Assembly: GCA_963920665.1 (NCBI GenBank)
Contig: OY987268.1
Span: 12,898,501 to 12,962,500, forward strand
Reading direction: 5' to 3'
Source of the DNA: Straminergon stramineum
Lineage: Eukaryota; Streptophyta; Bryopsida; Hypnales; Calliergonaceae
Length of the DNA: 64,000 nt
The notes under the pieces were generated by a model. The model saw nothing but the letters and a program-made list of their open reading frames with translations. It was not told where the DNA came from and searched no databases. The translations under genes and the position numbers were made by a program. This document shows, piece by piece, positions 11,381 through 22,346 of the stretch (its first letter is position 1; the number at the start of each line of letters is the position of its first letter).

Positions 11381-12943
11381 ATACGTATCTTATTCACCCG
11401 GAGGCGGCACTTAGAGTTTTTTACCAAACAACATGCGACATAATATAGGTAGTTCTCTATTTACAATGTTAAGAATTTAGAAAAAAATTGAGGTAATATA
11501 GAGAATACAAATTAATGTATACTCAATTATAAGTTAGATACACACATAAATAATACCTCATATTTGTAAATTTTTTTTCTAAAATAGCCTCAAAGATATA
11601 GATCCTAGGAATTTATTGTAGATAGGATCAATTTGTAGGACTTTTGACTTGCTTGGTTGGACGAAAAATCATATAACCATTTGATGAAATGGAAATTTTC
11701 TATCCTTCTAACACTTAACAATTTGGTCTTCTCTTTTGCATTGATGCAAATACTTTGGATGCTTCACTTTGGATTCTTTAAATGTTGTTTCCTACTTCAA
11801 TTTGGATGCTTTGCTTGTAGACTTTGAGTCTTAGATCCTATTATGGCATGGGCTTCACTTCTTGTTGCCCGAAGAAAGGTCTAAATGTGGTGATCAAAGT
11901 AATTTTAGGAGGGTAATAATAGGGACCATTTAATTGTTCATGGTCATCCAAATACCCCCTAAAATAAAAAAAACCTAGATGCACGTGATGTACAAACCCC
12001 TACATAGAATGATCCCCTCAAGCTTATACCACAAATTGAAAGAAATATGCATCCACAATTATAGGATTGTGATGATTTTAGTATTTCCTAAAACATTTCA
12101 AACATGGAAGTCCCCATTCCCCATTTATTTGCAATATTTCTTAACATTTTCATTTCTTTTAAAGATTTTGAGTTGCAACCCTTGATTTCCAAACTCTATA
12201 ATATCCATACTTGGATAGTACCATTGTTCCCTTCATAGGATTGTTCAAAATTCATACTTGAAGAAATTTTTCATCTCAGATCCTAAATTAGCTCCCATAA
12301 GTAGGCAAATGAATTTTTCATAGAAAAGAGCTAGTAGATTTTTGTAAGGGAAAAACATCACCACCCAGGCACCTACAAACCTAGACACAAAAACATGAGA
12401 ATTCCTTTCCACTACACTGAAGATGATAGTGATATAAAAAACCTAGTGCTCCACAACATAGAGCAAGACAATTCGACAATGTAAAAAGGATTCCTATCAA
12501 TTCATTAATTTGGATCAAGAATTAGAAACCATGTGCTAATTCCAACTACACTTTTGACTAGCAAACCACCTACGCACATCAATTGCAAGGCACCAACACA
12601 CATTCCTTTGAAGAAAACTTACAATTAAAGTGAAAGTTGTCTAACTTTGACAATAGGGTAAGTAACTTGTGTAGTTCCATGACAGAAATAAAATCCTAAA
12701 TTCTTAAAGGACCCCTCCAATCCTTTAGAATTTGGCATAAAAGGTAATAAAACTAAATGAAGTACACAGAAGCCAAGACTTCTCATTGCTCTCCATCTAC
12801 AAATTTCCAACCTTGAGTTAAAAAAAACAAAAAATAAAGTTCTTAGATTCTTTAGCCAAGGTCACCACACTCAAACACAATTACAAATCAAGAGTGGTCA
12901 AGAAAGATAACTTCTCCTCTTCTTTTGGCAAAGCTACCAAGGA
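11381..12943. other. 3' flank of the receptor gene, with a decayed LRR tail near the gene
   Basis: This is non-coding sequence shared with copy 2 (about 58052-59600). Read on the minus strand, the 12840-12943 part still resembles the repeat (SLVALPKEEEKLSFLTTLDL, then a stop), so the ancestral LRR coding region extended further 3'. Beyond that I see no coding signal. Confidence 0.5.
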
Positions 12944-14938
12944 TTAACACTCACCCAAATCCAGTTTGGTCAAAGAAGACAAGTTCCTCACTTCCTGTGG
13001 CAAGGCCGCCAAGCTTGAACACCCACTCAAATCTAGTTTGGTCAAGGAAGACAAGTTCCCCACTTCCTTAGGCAATGATACCAAGCTTGAACACCCACTC
13101 AAATCTAGTTTGGTCAAGGAAGACAAGTTCCCCACTTCCTTTGGCAAGAACACCAAGCTTGAACAATGCCTCAAACTAAAACTGGTCAAGGAAGACAAGT
13201 TCCCTACTTCCTTTGGCAAGGCCACCAAGCTTGAACAACCACTCAAATCTAGTTGGGTCAAGGAAAACAAGTTCCCCACTTCCTTTGGCAAGGCCACCAA
13301 GCTTGAACAATCCCTCAAATATAGTTTGGTCAAAGAAGACAAGTTCCCCACTTCTATTGGCAAGGCCGTCAAGCTTTTAAACCCATTCAATTTGATAGTG
13401 GTCAAAGAAGACAAGTTCCCCACTTCCTTTGGCAAGGCCGTCAAGCTTTTAGACCCATTCAATTTGATAGTGGTCAAGGAAGACAAGTTCCACACTTCCT
13501 TTGGCAAGGCCACCAAGCTTGAACACCCCCTCAAATCTAGTTCGGTCAAGGAAGACAAGTTCCCCACTTCCTTTGGCAAGGCCACGAAGCTTGAACAATC
13601 CCTCAAATATAGTTCGGTCAAGGAAGACAAGTTCCCCACTTCCTTTCGCAAGGCCGCCAAGCTTGAACAACCACCCAAATATAGTATGGACAAGGAAGAC
13701 AAGTTCCCCACTTCCTTTGGCAACGCCACCAAGCTTAAACAACCGCTCAAATGTAGTTGGGTCAAGGAAGACAAGTTCCCCACTTCCTTTGGCAAGGCCG
13801 CCAAGCTTGAACAACCCCACAAATATAGTTCAGTCAAGGAAGACAAGTTCCCCACTTCCTTTGGCAAGGCCGCTAAGCTTGAACAATCAATCAAATATAG
13901 TATGGTCAAGGAAGACAAGTTCCCCACTTCCTTTGGCAAGGCCGCCAAGCTTGAACAACCCCTCAAATATAGTTTGGTCAAGGAAGATAAGTTCCCCACT
14001 TCTTTTGGCAAGGCCACCAAGCTTGAACAACCCCACAAATATAGTTCGGTCAAGGAAGACAAGTTCCCCACTTCCTTTGGCAAGGCCTCCAAGCTTAAAC
14101 AACCACTCAAATTAAGAGCGGGCAATGAAGAGAAGTTCCCCACTTCCTTTGGCAAGGCCGCCAAGCTTGAACAACCACCCAAATATAGTTCGGTCAAGGA
14201 AGATAAGTTCCCCACTTCCTTTGGCAAGGCCGCCAAGCTTGAACAACGACCCAAATATAGTATGGTCAAGGAAGACAAGTTCCCCACTTCCTTTGGCAAG
14301 GCCGCCAAGCTTGAACAACCCCACAAATCTAGTTGAGTCAAGCAAGACAAGTTTCCGACTTCCTTTGGCAACGCCGTCAAGCTTTTACACCCATTCAATT
14401 TGATAGTGGTCAAGGAAGACAATTTCCCCACATCCTTTGGCAAGGCTGCCAAGCTTGAACATTCACTCAAATCTAGTTCGGTCAAGGAAGACAAGTTCCC
14501 CACTTCCTTGGGCAATGTCACCAAGCTAAAGCAGAAACTAAGATTGAGTTGTAATAGAGTCTTGCTTGATGCAAATTGGTTTGGTAATTGCTTAAGGACT
14601 CCAAGCCCTATTAGATCTAGAATCTTTAGTGATCCACAAGTACCACAAAGATCTGATATCCTACTCTCTATAGAAACTGAAGTAGTTTGTAGGAGTGTAT
14701 GCGGCAATCCAATAAAATTTTGAGAGTTTCCTATGATAATTGCCTCTAATTTAGGGCAGCATAAAGCTATTTGGAGGAGAAAACCGAAATTGTCAACATG
14801 GGCCTCACAGGTGCCCAAAGCATTTACCAAAATCAAGATACGAAGTTCTCTAAAATCAAAACTTTGGTCCTCTTTAACCATAGGGAAATGATGGTGTAGA
14901 GTCTCTTGCCAAGAAATGCCTTCAAGGACCTCAACATC
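12944..14938 (-). CDS. Receptor exon 4: leucine-rich repeat domain
   Basis: The acceptor CATACAG lies before GATGTTGAGG. The first 80 or so residues form a linker and irregular LRRs (FRELRILILVNALGTCEAH, LKILDLIGLGVLKQLP). Then about 21-22 copies of a 24-residue unit follow: LPKEVGNLSSLTxLxLxGCS plus a short spacer. Unit length is a constant 72 bp with no frameshift. In the family this solenoid senses ligands or folds back on NB-ARC. The open frame ends LDLGEC-TAA at 12944-12946. The same bases include GGTGAGT, a good splice donor, so a further 3' exon may exist. A decayed LRR unit follows the stop. Confidence 0.8.
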   Translation of the reverse strand, partial: DVEVLEGISWQETLHHHFPMVKEDQSFDFRELRILILVNALGTCEAHVDNFGFLLQIALCCPKLEAIIIGNSQNFIGLPHTLLQTTSVSIESRISDLCGTCGSLKILDLIGLGVLKQLPNQFASSKTLLQLNLSFCFSLVTLPKEVGNLSSLTELDLSECSSLAALPKDVGKLSSLTTIKLNGCKSLTALPKEVGNLSCLTQLDLWGCSSLAALPKEVGNLSSLTILYLGRCSSLAALPKEVGNLSSLTELYLGGCSSLAALPKEVGNFSSLPALNLSGCLSLEALPKEVGNLSSLTELYLWGCSSLVALPKEVGNLSSLTKLYLRGCSSLAALPKEVGNLSSLTILYLIDCSSLAALPKEVGNLSSLTELYLWGCSSLAALPKEVGNLSSLTQLHLSGCLSLVALPKEVGNLSSLSILYLGGCSSLAALRKEVGNLSSLTELYLRDCSSFVALPKEVGNLSSLTELDLRGCSSLVALPKEVWNLSSLTTIKLNGSKSLTALPKEVGNLSSLTTIKLNGFKSLTALPIEVGNLSSLTKLYLRDCSSLVALPKEVGNLFSLTQLDLSGCSSLVALPKEVGNLSSLTSFSLRHCSSLVFLPKEVGNLSSLTKLDLSGCSSLVSLPKEVGNLSSLTKLDLSGCSSLAALPQEVRNLSSLTKLDLGEC
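12960..14535 (-). repeat. 72-bp tandem repeat array encoding LRRs, copy 1
   Basis: There are about 22 units of 72 bp, each with the plus-strand words CAAGTTCCCCACTTCC and GGCAAGGCC.CCAAGCTT. Units differ mainly where the variable LRR surface residues lie. The unit at the 3' end (near 12966) and the two with TTAAACCCATTCAATTTG at about 13380 and 13450 are the most diverged. The array is shorter than in copy 2. Confidence 0.9.
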
Positions 14939-15132
14939 CTGTATGAAAAAAATTTAGAATAGAATGTATGACATTTTCATATAGCAGATGCAAATGATAA
15001 TTAATTTTCCTCACAACTTTCAAAACTCATATTTTGTGAAATAATATGGGTTGGAATATTCATTAACTACATTGGATATATATATACAACAAAGAATATT
15101 ATTCATGTACAATTGCACTATTGAAATATTAC

Positions 15133-16176
15133 CTTGCTTGTAAATCCACTTTCGGGTATCATAGCCGCCTTCCAAACTCTTGTACCTCCAGCTATCATTC
15201 GTCCCATATCACGGAGTTGGTCATGCATTTCTAAAATGCCACCATCTTCATTGAGCTTCAACAAAGACATGTCAATCAACCTTTCCAATTCATCAACTGG
15301 AAGGGTACCATCTTTGGACCATATGGACAAGATTGTATATTTTGATATGCCAGATGGATAAACATCTCGACAAAAGAAACAAGCCATGTCCAAAAACATC
15401 CTCTTTTCAACACCATCGTTCAATCCATCATAGCTAATTCTCAAAGTGTTCCAAATTTCTTCATCACCTTCCAAATTCCTTCCTCTTGCCATCCTTTGCA
15501 ATGCTCGTTCCCAACTTCGCAACCTCTCTTTACGATGGAGGAATGAACCCATCACTTTCAAGCTCAAAGGCAAGCCCTTGCAAGCTCTCACAACAAGTTG
15601 GCATAAGTCTTCAAAGTCTGGTGACAAAGGAGATTCAATCCAACAAAGGTGAGTGGTGAAAAGTGTTGTTGCTGCCTTTTCAACCAACAATTCAACATCC
15701 AACTTTCCGTCAACGCCCACAAAGGATTTTATAGTATTCCATTTGCGTGTTGTAAGAATTATTGTACTACCCTTGCTAACTTGAACAAAGTCAAGAGGTA
15801 CAATATCATGCACTTGAGTTTCATCCTTCACATCATCCAATATTAAAAGAACCTTCTTTTCAACCAAGAGTTTTCTCATCATCTCTTGGGCATCTCCAAA
15901 ATTCTTCGGTTCATAACCATTCCCAAGTTTCGGTAGTATCTCACACAATATCTCATAGGAACTTTGATAGTTTTTGGATTGGCCAACAAAACATGATGCA
16001 TGGTATGAAGAATTCACTATCGTGTCATCAAATAGAGCCTTTGCTAGTGTGGTCTTGCCAATTCCACCCATGCCAACAATGCCTATATAGTTCATCTTCA
16101 AGAGACTCTTAGCTTTTGATAATTGGTGTTCCAAATCAATCAAAATTTCTTTTGGAGGTGCAATTGGTTCATCCAC
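15133..16176 (-). CDS. Receptor exon 3: NB-ARC domain
   Basis: The acceptor is TTTGTGCAG before GTGGATGAACC, and the donor AAG|GTAATATT lies after 15133. The exon is fully open. Motifs in order: P-loop GMGGIGKTT (16074-16048), kinase-2 LLILDDV, RNBS-B GSTIILTTR, GLPLSLKVMGS, an RNBS-D-like segment with CFF, and MHD (15228-15220). All are close to consensus, so nucleotide binding and switching look intact. There is no TIR or classical coiled-coil domain before it; the kinase exon takes that place. The next exon joins as GFTSK-DVEVLEG. Confidence 0.85.
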
Positions 16177-16321
16177 CTGCACAAATACAAAAGTCATATG
16201 TACAAAATCATTTTCATATCAAAAGAAAGCATTCAATTTCAAACCATGAATGCCATGCTCCAAAGAAAATTATTGCAAGAAAACATTACGAAATGAATTT
16301 GGTATTTCCACAATTTCATAC

Positions 16322-17893
16322 CTTTGGAACATGGTCTAGAATGGACATGGAATCTCTTGAGGTGCAAGGTGAACCATACTCAGGAACCATCTTGCATGAA
16401 TATGTTCCATTCAAAAAAGACTTCTTTAAACTTGTGAGCCTTTTACAAATTTCAGAAAATGGTGGCCGTTGAAGAGGGTCTTGAGACCAACATTCTTGGA
16501 CTAAGTTGGTGAGTTCTTCACAATTGTTGGGTAGGTCCGGTCGCAAGCTTTTATTGCTACTACTATGTGTTCCGGATATTTGAGCATAAACATCTTTTGT
16601 TTTCAAATGAGAATATGGACCCTTTCCTGATAGAATCTCTGAACATATCATAGAAAATAACCACACATCAGCTTGAAAACGATACAAGGAAGTGTTACTC
16701 CCCTTGATCATTTCAGGGGACATATACCTTGGTGTTCCAATAGGAGCCTTTAAGGTTTGGGGAGACTTTGGAGGCTTGGGATTGCTACAAACCTCCAACT
16801 GAGAAGTTCCATAATCAGTCACCTTGAAAATGGGACAAGGATTCAAATCCTCCATAGGTATTGAACTTGCCAACACATTGTCAGGTTTCAAGTCAAGATG
16901 AGCAACTTGCATGTCATGAAGGTAATAGACGCCCTTAGCAATTTGGTGCATGATGTCAATTGCAAGATGATAGGGTAAAGGTCTCTTTTCATTCTTCAAT
17001 ATGGTAGACAAGTTTGATTCCATATGCTCCATCACCAAATACATCTCCACCATTTCATCTTCCTCAACAATCTCATCAGGATTTTTGATTGTCCCACAAC
17101 CAACAAATTGGACAAGATTGGGATGACTCAAGCCTACCAAAATGCCAAGCTCCTTTTTAGATTCGATGAAAATTTCAGGACCCCCTATCAACACTTTGGT
17201 GGCACATGCAAGGCCCAACCAATTTGATTTGTGCACTCCGGCACCTATTTGTTTGATTAATTTGGGTGTCTTAAAATCATTTGGAACTTCCAACGCATCC
17301 AACTCCCCTCCATCAACACGCTCCAAATTTCGAAGTCTCAACAATAGATGTTTCACTATTTCATAATTCTCCGAATCTCCTCCCTAAAGTACAAGTTCAA
17401 GCTTCTTCTTCAATAATTGTCCATCTTCAAAGACTTGACTATAGGTAGCTGCATCAAATTGAATAGGCAAAATATCATTTGATTGATTTGGATGGTGGAA
17501 TAAGTACATATCACGTGCTATATCATGACAACACTTCAAATCCAAAAGCAATTCGCGAAAAGTTTCTTTGTTTTGGAGTTGAAATATAGCTGAATGACAC
17601 CATTGATCTTCTGAGTGCAATTTTCCCCCACAATCTCTACTTTCTTTTGAAGATAACACAATTCTTGAAAAATAGATTCGAATTTGAGATCCTCCGTTGC
17701 ACATGACAACATTTTTTCGATCTCCTTCATGGCTAGTATGAGCTTGCCAAAAAGATGTACACATTGGTTTTTATTCAAGACTTTCATCTCCGCAGATGCT
17801 TGCATATTCTTCAAGCATTTCTCAAGTCTTGGAATATCATTGCACAACCTTTTAGAGTACTCACTTTGCACTTGTAAGAAATCCTTGCCTTTC
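16322..17893 (-). CDS. Receptor exon 2: N-terminal helical region and kinase domain, with two lesions
   Basis: The acceptor is TTTGCAG before 17893. The first part (KGKDFLQVQSEYSKRLCNDIPRL...) is helical and resembles the N-terminal region (DUF1221/MLKL-like, from memory) that precedes kinases in this plant family. At about 17620 the frame must shift by one base to continue as SEDQWCHSAIFQLQNKETFRELL. An in-frame TAG follows at 17384-17386, where a glutamine (CAG) would fit. The kinase then runs to the end: a shortened Gly loop (IGAGVHKSNWLG), ATKV with the ATP-binding Lys, HLDLKPDN in place of HRD (16892-16900), DYG in place of DFG (16808-16816), and GTPRYMSPEM. Catalytic Lys, Asp, Asn and Asp are present, so activity is possible but the loop is odd. 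Confidence 0.7.
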
Positions 17894-18218
17894 CTGCAAA
17901 GAATTCGATGGATATTGTTAATGAGACATCCTGCTAGCACTTACAAAAAGCCATTACCCAATGACATTGAATAATTGAATCAAGCATGTCCAACTGAAAC
18001 TTCATTGAATGTTAATAATAGATTTGCCTATCAATGGAAATTAGGATACATAATTATTGGTTAGATCATATACATCAATACTTAAAACAAGATTGGTTGT
18101 AGAACTCTAAGTAAATCAAATAGAAAACTACACAAAAAAATTAGGAATTTGAACAATGCTCAATTCTGAAATGCAATTTTCAAATCACCAACACTTCCAA
18201 AATAATATTTATGCTCAC

Positions 18219-18301
18219 CGAGTAGACCATGCAATATCCATGAATTTCCAAAAGGTTGCCATTGTGAAGAAGCTAGCCATCAGTGTCAAAAAGGGCACCA
18301 T
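18219..18301 (-). CDS. Receptor exon 1 (start exon)
   Basis: ATG at 18301-18299 opens a 27-codon hydrophobic, Met/Phe-rich segment (MVPFLTLMASFFTMATFWKF...). It ends in CG before a donor (GTGAGC). Joining CG to the G at 17893 gives CGG (Arg) and continues in frame into RKGKDFLQ. The hydrophobic start could be a membrane anchor or first helix of the N-terminal bundle. The start is my choice: it is the only upstream ATG that joins in frame through a good donor. An alternative start inside the intron (GTG at 17940) lacks an ATG. Confidence 0.5.
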
Positions 18302-21300
18302 TTCAATCGTCAAGTAGAGTAATATACTGAAATTCTACAAGAGCTGCAACCAAATCAAAAGAAAATAAATCAAAAAGTAGCATTTGATCTTATAAACATA
18401 ACGAAATTCCAAGACAATATCAAATTACTAATATATTAAAAATTGTCTCATATAGAGAGCCATATCAAAGCAAGCAAGCAATTCCTATGATTACTTAGTA
18501 CTATACAATAATAATAAAAAGTTCAAAGAATTCATATTTGCATCCACTTTTCAAGGCCCATGCCATAATCTTATAATTATAATTTGTAAATATTTCATGA
18601 ACAATTTTATGATATACATCATCTCTATAAAGAACCTAAGAGAAACACAAATAGGACATGATTGTATTTGTCTCTTGAAACTAAAATTGCATACTAAAAT
18701 TGGCTACAACATACACTAGTGGACTAGTAATTTGACAATGAGCATCTCCCGATCAAATTTCATTTCACCATGTACATGTTATGATGCTCAAATACAACAC
18801 CATCCAATCCAAATACATGACAATTTTGTCACTTCTCAAACATATTGGAGGCAAAGGAATGAATCAAATTAGGAGTACCATGGGAATATCATTAGACCCA
18901 AATCAACGCAAAGATAAATTTTTCCCTTGTAAACTCAAATCAATTAAATGTGAATGATTTTCTTTCCCAATACGACAAATGTCTCATATCTTGTATTTCA
19001 AAATGAGAATTTCTAGAACATATGAACAAAGCTCAAGAAGTTGACTACTCAATTTCCTTTGTTGCATGTGCATTGGCATTCTAATGTAGAAAGTGAACAT
19101 GATGACAATTAATGCTTGAAGGTAATGTCTCCCAATTGGAAAGCCAAACCTACATCACTCCCTACTCAAACAAAGGTACATATTGGATTCTTCAATAGGC
19201 CAATAACAAACAATTCAAAGTAGAAATGCTTTGAAAAACTTGTCAATACAACTTCAAAAATTCATAACTATTTTGACAAGTTCCAAGAACAAAGCTAAAA
19301 GTGGGTTGGATGAGACTTCTATTTGTCTAATGTTATAATGGTAGCATAGTAATATACCTCTAACCATGAACACATGCTTCAACTCAAATACTACTATTAT
19401 ATATATATAATTTATTAAGAAAAAGAAAAACAAAGTTGGTTGAGCACACATGTACCATTACTATACTTTAGGAGCTATAATTTCATTGGATGCATTGTGT
19501 GGATTAATTAATTCCATGTAAAGACAAAGTTTCGCTCATAGTAACTAGGGCTAGTTACAATATTGGACTATTATCCAACTCCAATTGTAATAACTTGCAA
19601 TTCAACATGCATATACATTTGGAAAAAGAAAGTTTTAATTTTCAAGGCAAGTGCAAGATAAAACATGGTACCTTTTGAAGTGATCAAGTCTATCCCTCCA
19701 CCTAGTATAATCTCATTAAAATTGTATTACAAAGTGATGACTACCTCTGGACTACAGCTATTGCCTTGATCAGTAGAATATGTGCACCAAAAAGTGATAC
19801 TAGAAAGCATTATTGAAAACAAAATGATTTGACTTTTCAATATCTTTGAATCAAAGAGAAAATGGATGATGCCCTACAGGCAACATTTGGATAGTGTACA
19901 ATAGGATTCAAAGTATATTTGTAGCAAACATCAATCTCTATGAACAAAATCAAAGAAAATTTTCAAGTGGAACATTTAGATCAATGTTGCAATTGGTTGT
20001 ATCAATCTCTCTTATAGACCACTCAATATCCTTCATCTCATAGCCATGCACTCAACGACATGCAATGCCATCAAGTTTGAGAAAATTAAACATGCAATGC
20101 TTGACAAAGAGAATTTGAAGACTTACCTTACCTTGCAAGTAATAAGACTTCCAATCTCAAGCCATGTCAAAGATTACTTGGCAAGTACTTCCTTCCTTGA
20201 AATTGATTCCATTTCAAAAAAGCCTCCAAAGACTTCTTCTTGACCCATAATATGCTAAATGAAGATACATAGAAAGTCAAGGGAATATTCCGCTACAGAC
20301 CCCCATTTCTAAGTGGATGAAATCACTTGAATTGCAACAAAGTCTCAAACAATATCACTCCTTGAGTGAATGAATGCTTGTGGATGAAAAAATTATTTCA
20401 ATGCATATCACATCCACATCCATGGTAGAAAATTGTTGCATCATAAGACATCCAATATAAATAAAAAATAAAGTTTTGCTTTCACCACCATTCTTTCCAG
20501 GAATTCCTCGCCAATGGAATCCAAAATTACCAATGTTCACACTCCTTTCAAGCTATTCTTGTGAGAAGTCTAAACCCTCCATCACTGCAACCATTTGCAA
20601 GTTTATTGATCCCATTAGCATCACAACTATTCATTTGCTAAGCCAACTTCTTCCTCCAATTGGCAATTGATCACTACATATTGTGCGACTCATTGTCATG
20701 ACATATTGTATTCAACAAATTCACCCATGAAAGAACAACAACCTTCTATTGACAAGCTTTTGTAGAACAACAACACAAAGGTAATGAAGTGCAACTCAAA
20801 TATCATCCCTAGAAATACTATACAACTACAAGCAAAACCTACGATTAGCTACTAAACCTACTTGCAACACAAGTGCCAAACACACATGAGGCAAACACAA
20901 GAGCCTATCAAGACTAAGAACATCTAGAACAAGACTTCTAAGAATCAAAATCTGAAAACAACATTGTAAGTCTTGCTGAAACGTGTTTGTTCAAGTGATA
21001 CCCAAACCCAATCTAGTGATACCAAGTCTTGGGAGTTTCTCAATAGTTTTATCCACAAAGGAAAATTTCTTACCAAATATCCCATTTTCATCAATAAACA
21101 AAAACTTGCTTTTAGTGAGTTGGTGTAAAATTCAAGATCCATCTTTTTATTTAATAAATAGTGGGAATGTTGTTTTGCATCTTTGAAAGATGCAAAATTG
21201 AATGTTAATTTTAATTCAACTGGTCGTGCATGTTCTTTTACTTTGCCTTTAGCAAAGCTGTCAGGATGAAAGAAAGTCTTCGTACCCTAATCCTCGTCTT

Positions 21301-22342
21301 GCATAGACGCAGAATCAACATAAATGAATAATTGAAACAAGAAATGAGAGTGGTATGCTACCTAGGATCAAGCTAGCTGGAAGAACATAAATAACTCAAA
21401 CGCATGAAGGTTGCTTGTGAATCCACAGTATTATTATTTCCATCTTCTCGGCACAAAATCCAGACCTAATGCAGTATCAATAGATGAGAATGTTAACAAA
21501 ATATTTAAAATTTGCATTCTATGGTTACAATTCAAAAGAAATGGAAAACTTCAAAGCTAGGATAAACACTGAGGGTGTTTCAAAGGATCAGCCTGGATGC
21601 ATAATGAATAACTTGTTGCAAAAGATAGGACCTAGTTTGCCAAGTGAAACAAAAGAAGTGGACTCTTAGACACGGAACTCAAATCAACATATTGGGGAAT
21701 GGCATCAAAATCAACCAAACATTCTTCAGCACTAGAGATGGTGGAACAAAGCCCACACCATCATATTTAGGAAATAAATAAATTTGCAATGTATGCAAGA
21801 CTATGGGTAACTACTGTTGAATTGTTAAAGACTCGTTTCTCATGGGCAATCTTTTGTTTTATCAGCACATAAGGACTCTCATTCATAACGTTGGGATCAT
21901 GTTACGAGGCAACTGATCAACCAAAAGTTTCAAGATTCAATGAAATGACCTGATATTTAGCTTCATAACCATCTCAAGGCTTTGAGCTCTCTCATGTTAT
22001 CTAGACCATAAAGGCGATTTTGATTCGAAGGTGCCGGGATTTCGTTCTAATGTATGGTATGCTCTTATTCACACATCAAAAGCCCAACAATTCCACATGC
22101 TAAATATGAGAAAGGATTACATAAGAATTGTCCAAGACTTATCTCTCATTAAGTTAACAATTCCACGCTTCTATAAAATGCATGAAGCTTTCTCACTCAT
22201 AATTTTGATATTGTTGCCTAGGTTCTAAGGATCCATCAAAAGTCTTGCAATTCAAAATGCTTTCTGGAAAACTATCAAGACATGTACGAAGGAATTCACG
22301 AATGAATCACTGCTTGCTCTATTAGTTTGCCATTCAATTTTC
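18302..22342. other. Upstream flank of the receptor gene; no gene seen
   Basis: This is AT-rich sequence. A TATA-like word (CTATATGA on the minus strand, about 18455-18448) lies some 150 bases upstream of the proposed start codon; it is only a candidate. Open frames of up to about 67 codons occur on both strands, with no recognisable domain. I saw no terminal repeats. Confidence 0.4.
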
Positions 22343-22346
22343 TTAA

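Larger units (their letters stand above)
1..14560. repeat. Segmental duplication, copy 1
   Basis: The whole stretch aligns in the same orientation and order with 47663-64000. Position 1 matches about 47668, 2429 matches 50299, and 12630 matches 59281. The offset falls from about 47870 to 46650 because each copy has its own insertions and deletions. The homology runs through a TTAA element, a minisatellite, a gypsy relic, a CACTA-like MITE and into the LRR coding array. The left edge lies outside the window. Copy 1 alone has a TIR element at 195-969, about 550 bp at 2649-3194 and a Stowaway-like MITE at 10811-11378. I infer one duplication of a receptor gene with its 3' flank, followed by independent insertions. 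Confidence 0.9.
12944..18301 (-). pseudogene. Kinase-NB-ARC-LRR receptor (PNL type), disrupted
   Basis: Four exons read on the minus strand: 18301-18219, 17893-16322, 16176-15133 and 14938-12944, joined by GT-AG introns of 325, 145 and 194 bp that keep frame. The order is a helical N-terminus, a serine/threonine-kinase-like domain, an NB-ARC ATPase and about 22 LRRs, near 1560 residues in all. From the family this should be an intracellular immune receptor whose NB-ARC switch is driven by nucleotide exchange. Exon 2 carries a one-base frameshift (about 17600-17640) and an in-frame TAG (17384-17386). Unless these are sequence errors, no full-length product is made. NB-ARC and LRR remain open, so decay is recent, or a shorter kinase-NB-LRR product starts downstream. 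Confidence 0.75.

Noticed and set aside
17376..17386. GTACTTTAG as a tiny intron removing the in-frame TAG
   Set aside because: It has GT and AG ends and a length of nine, but this is far too short for a spliceosomal intron.
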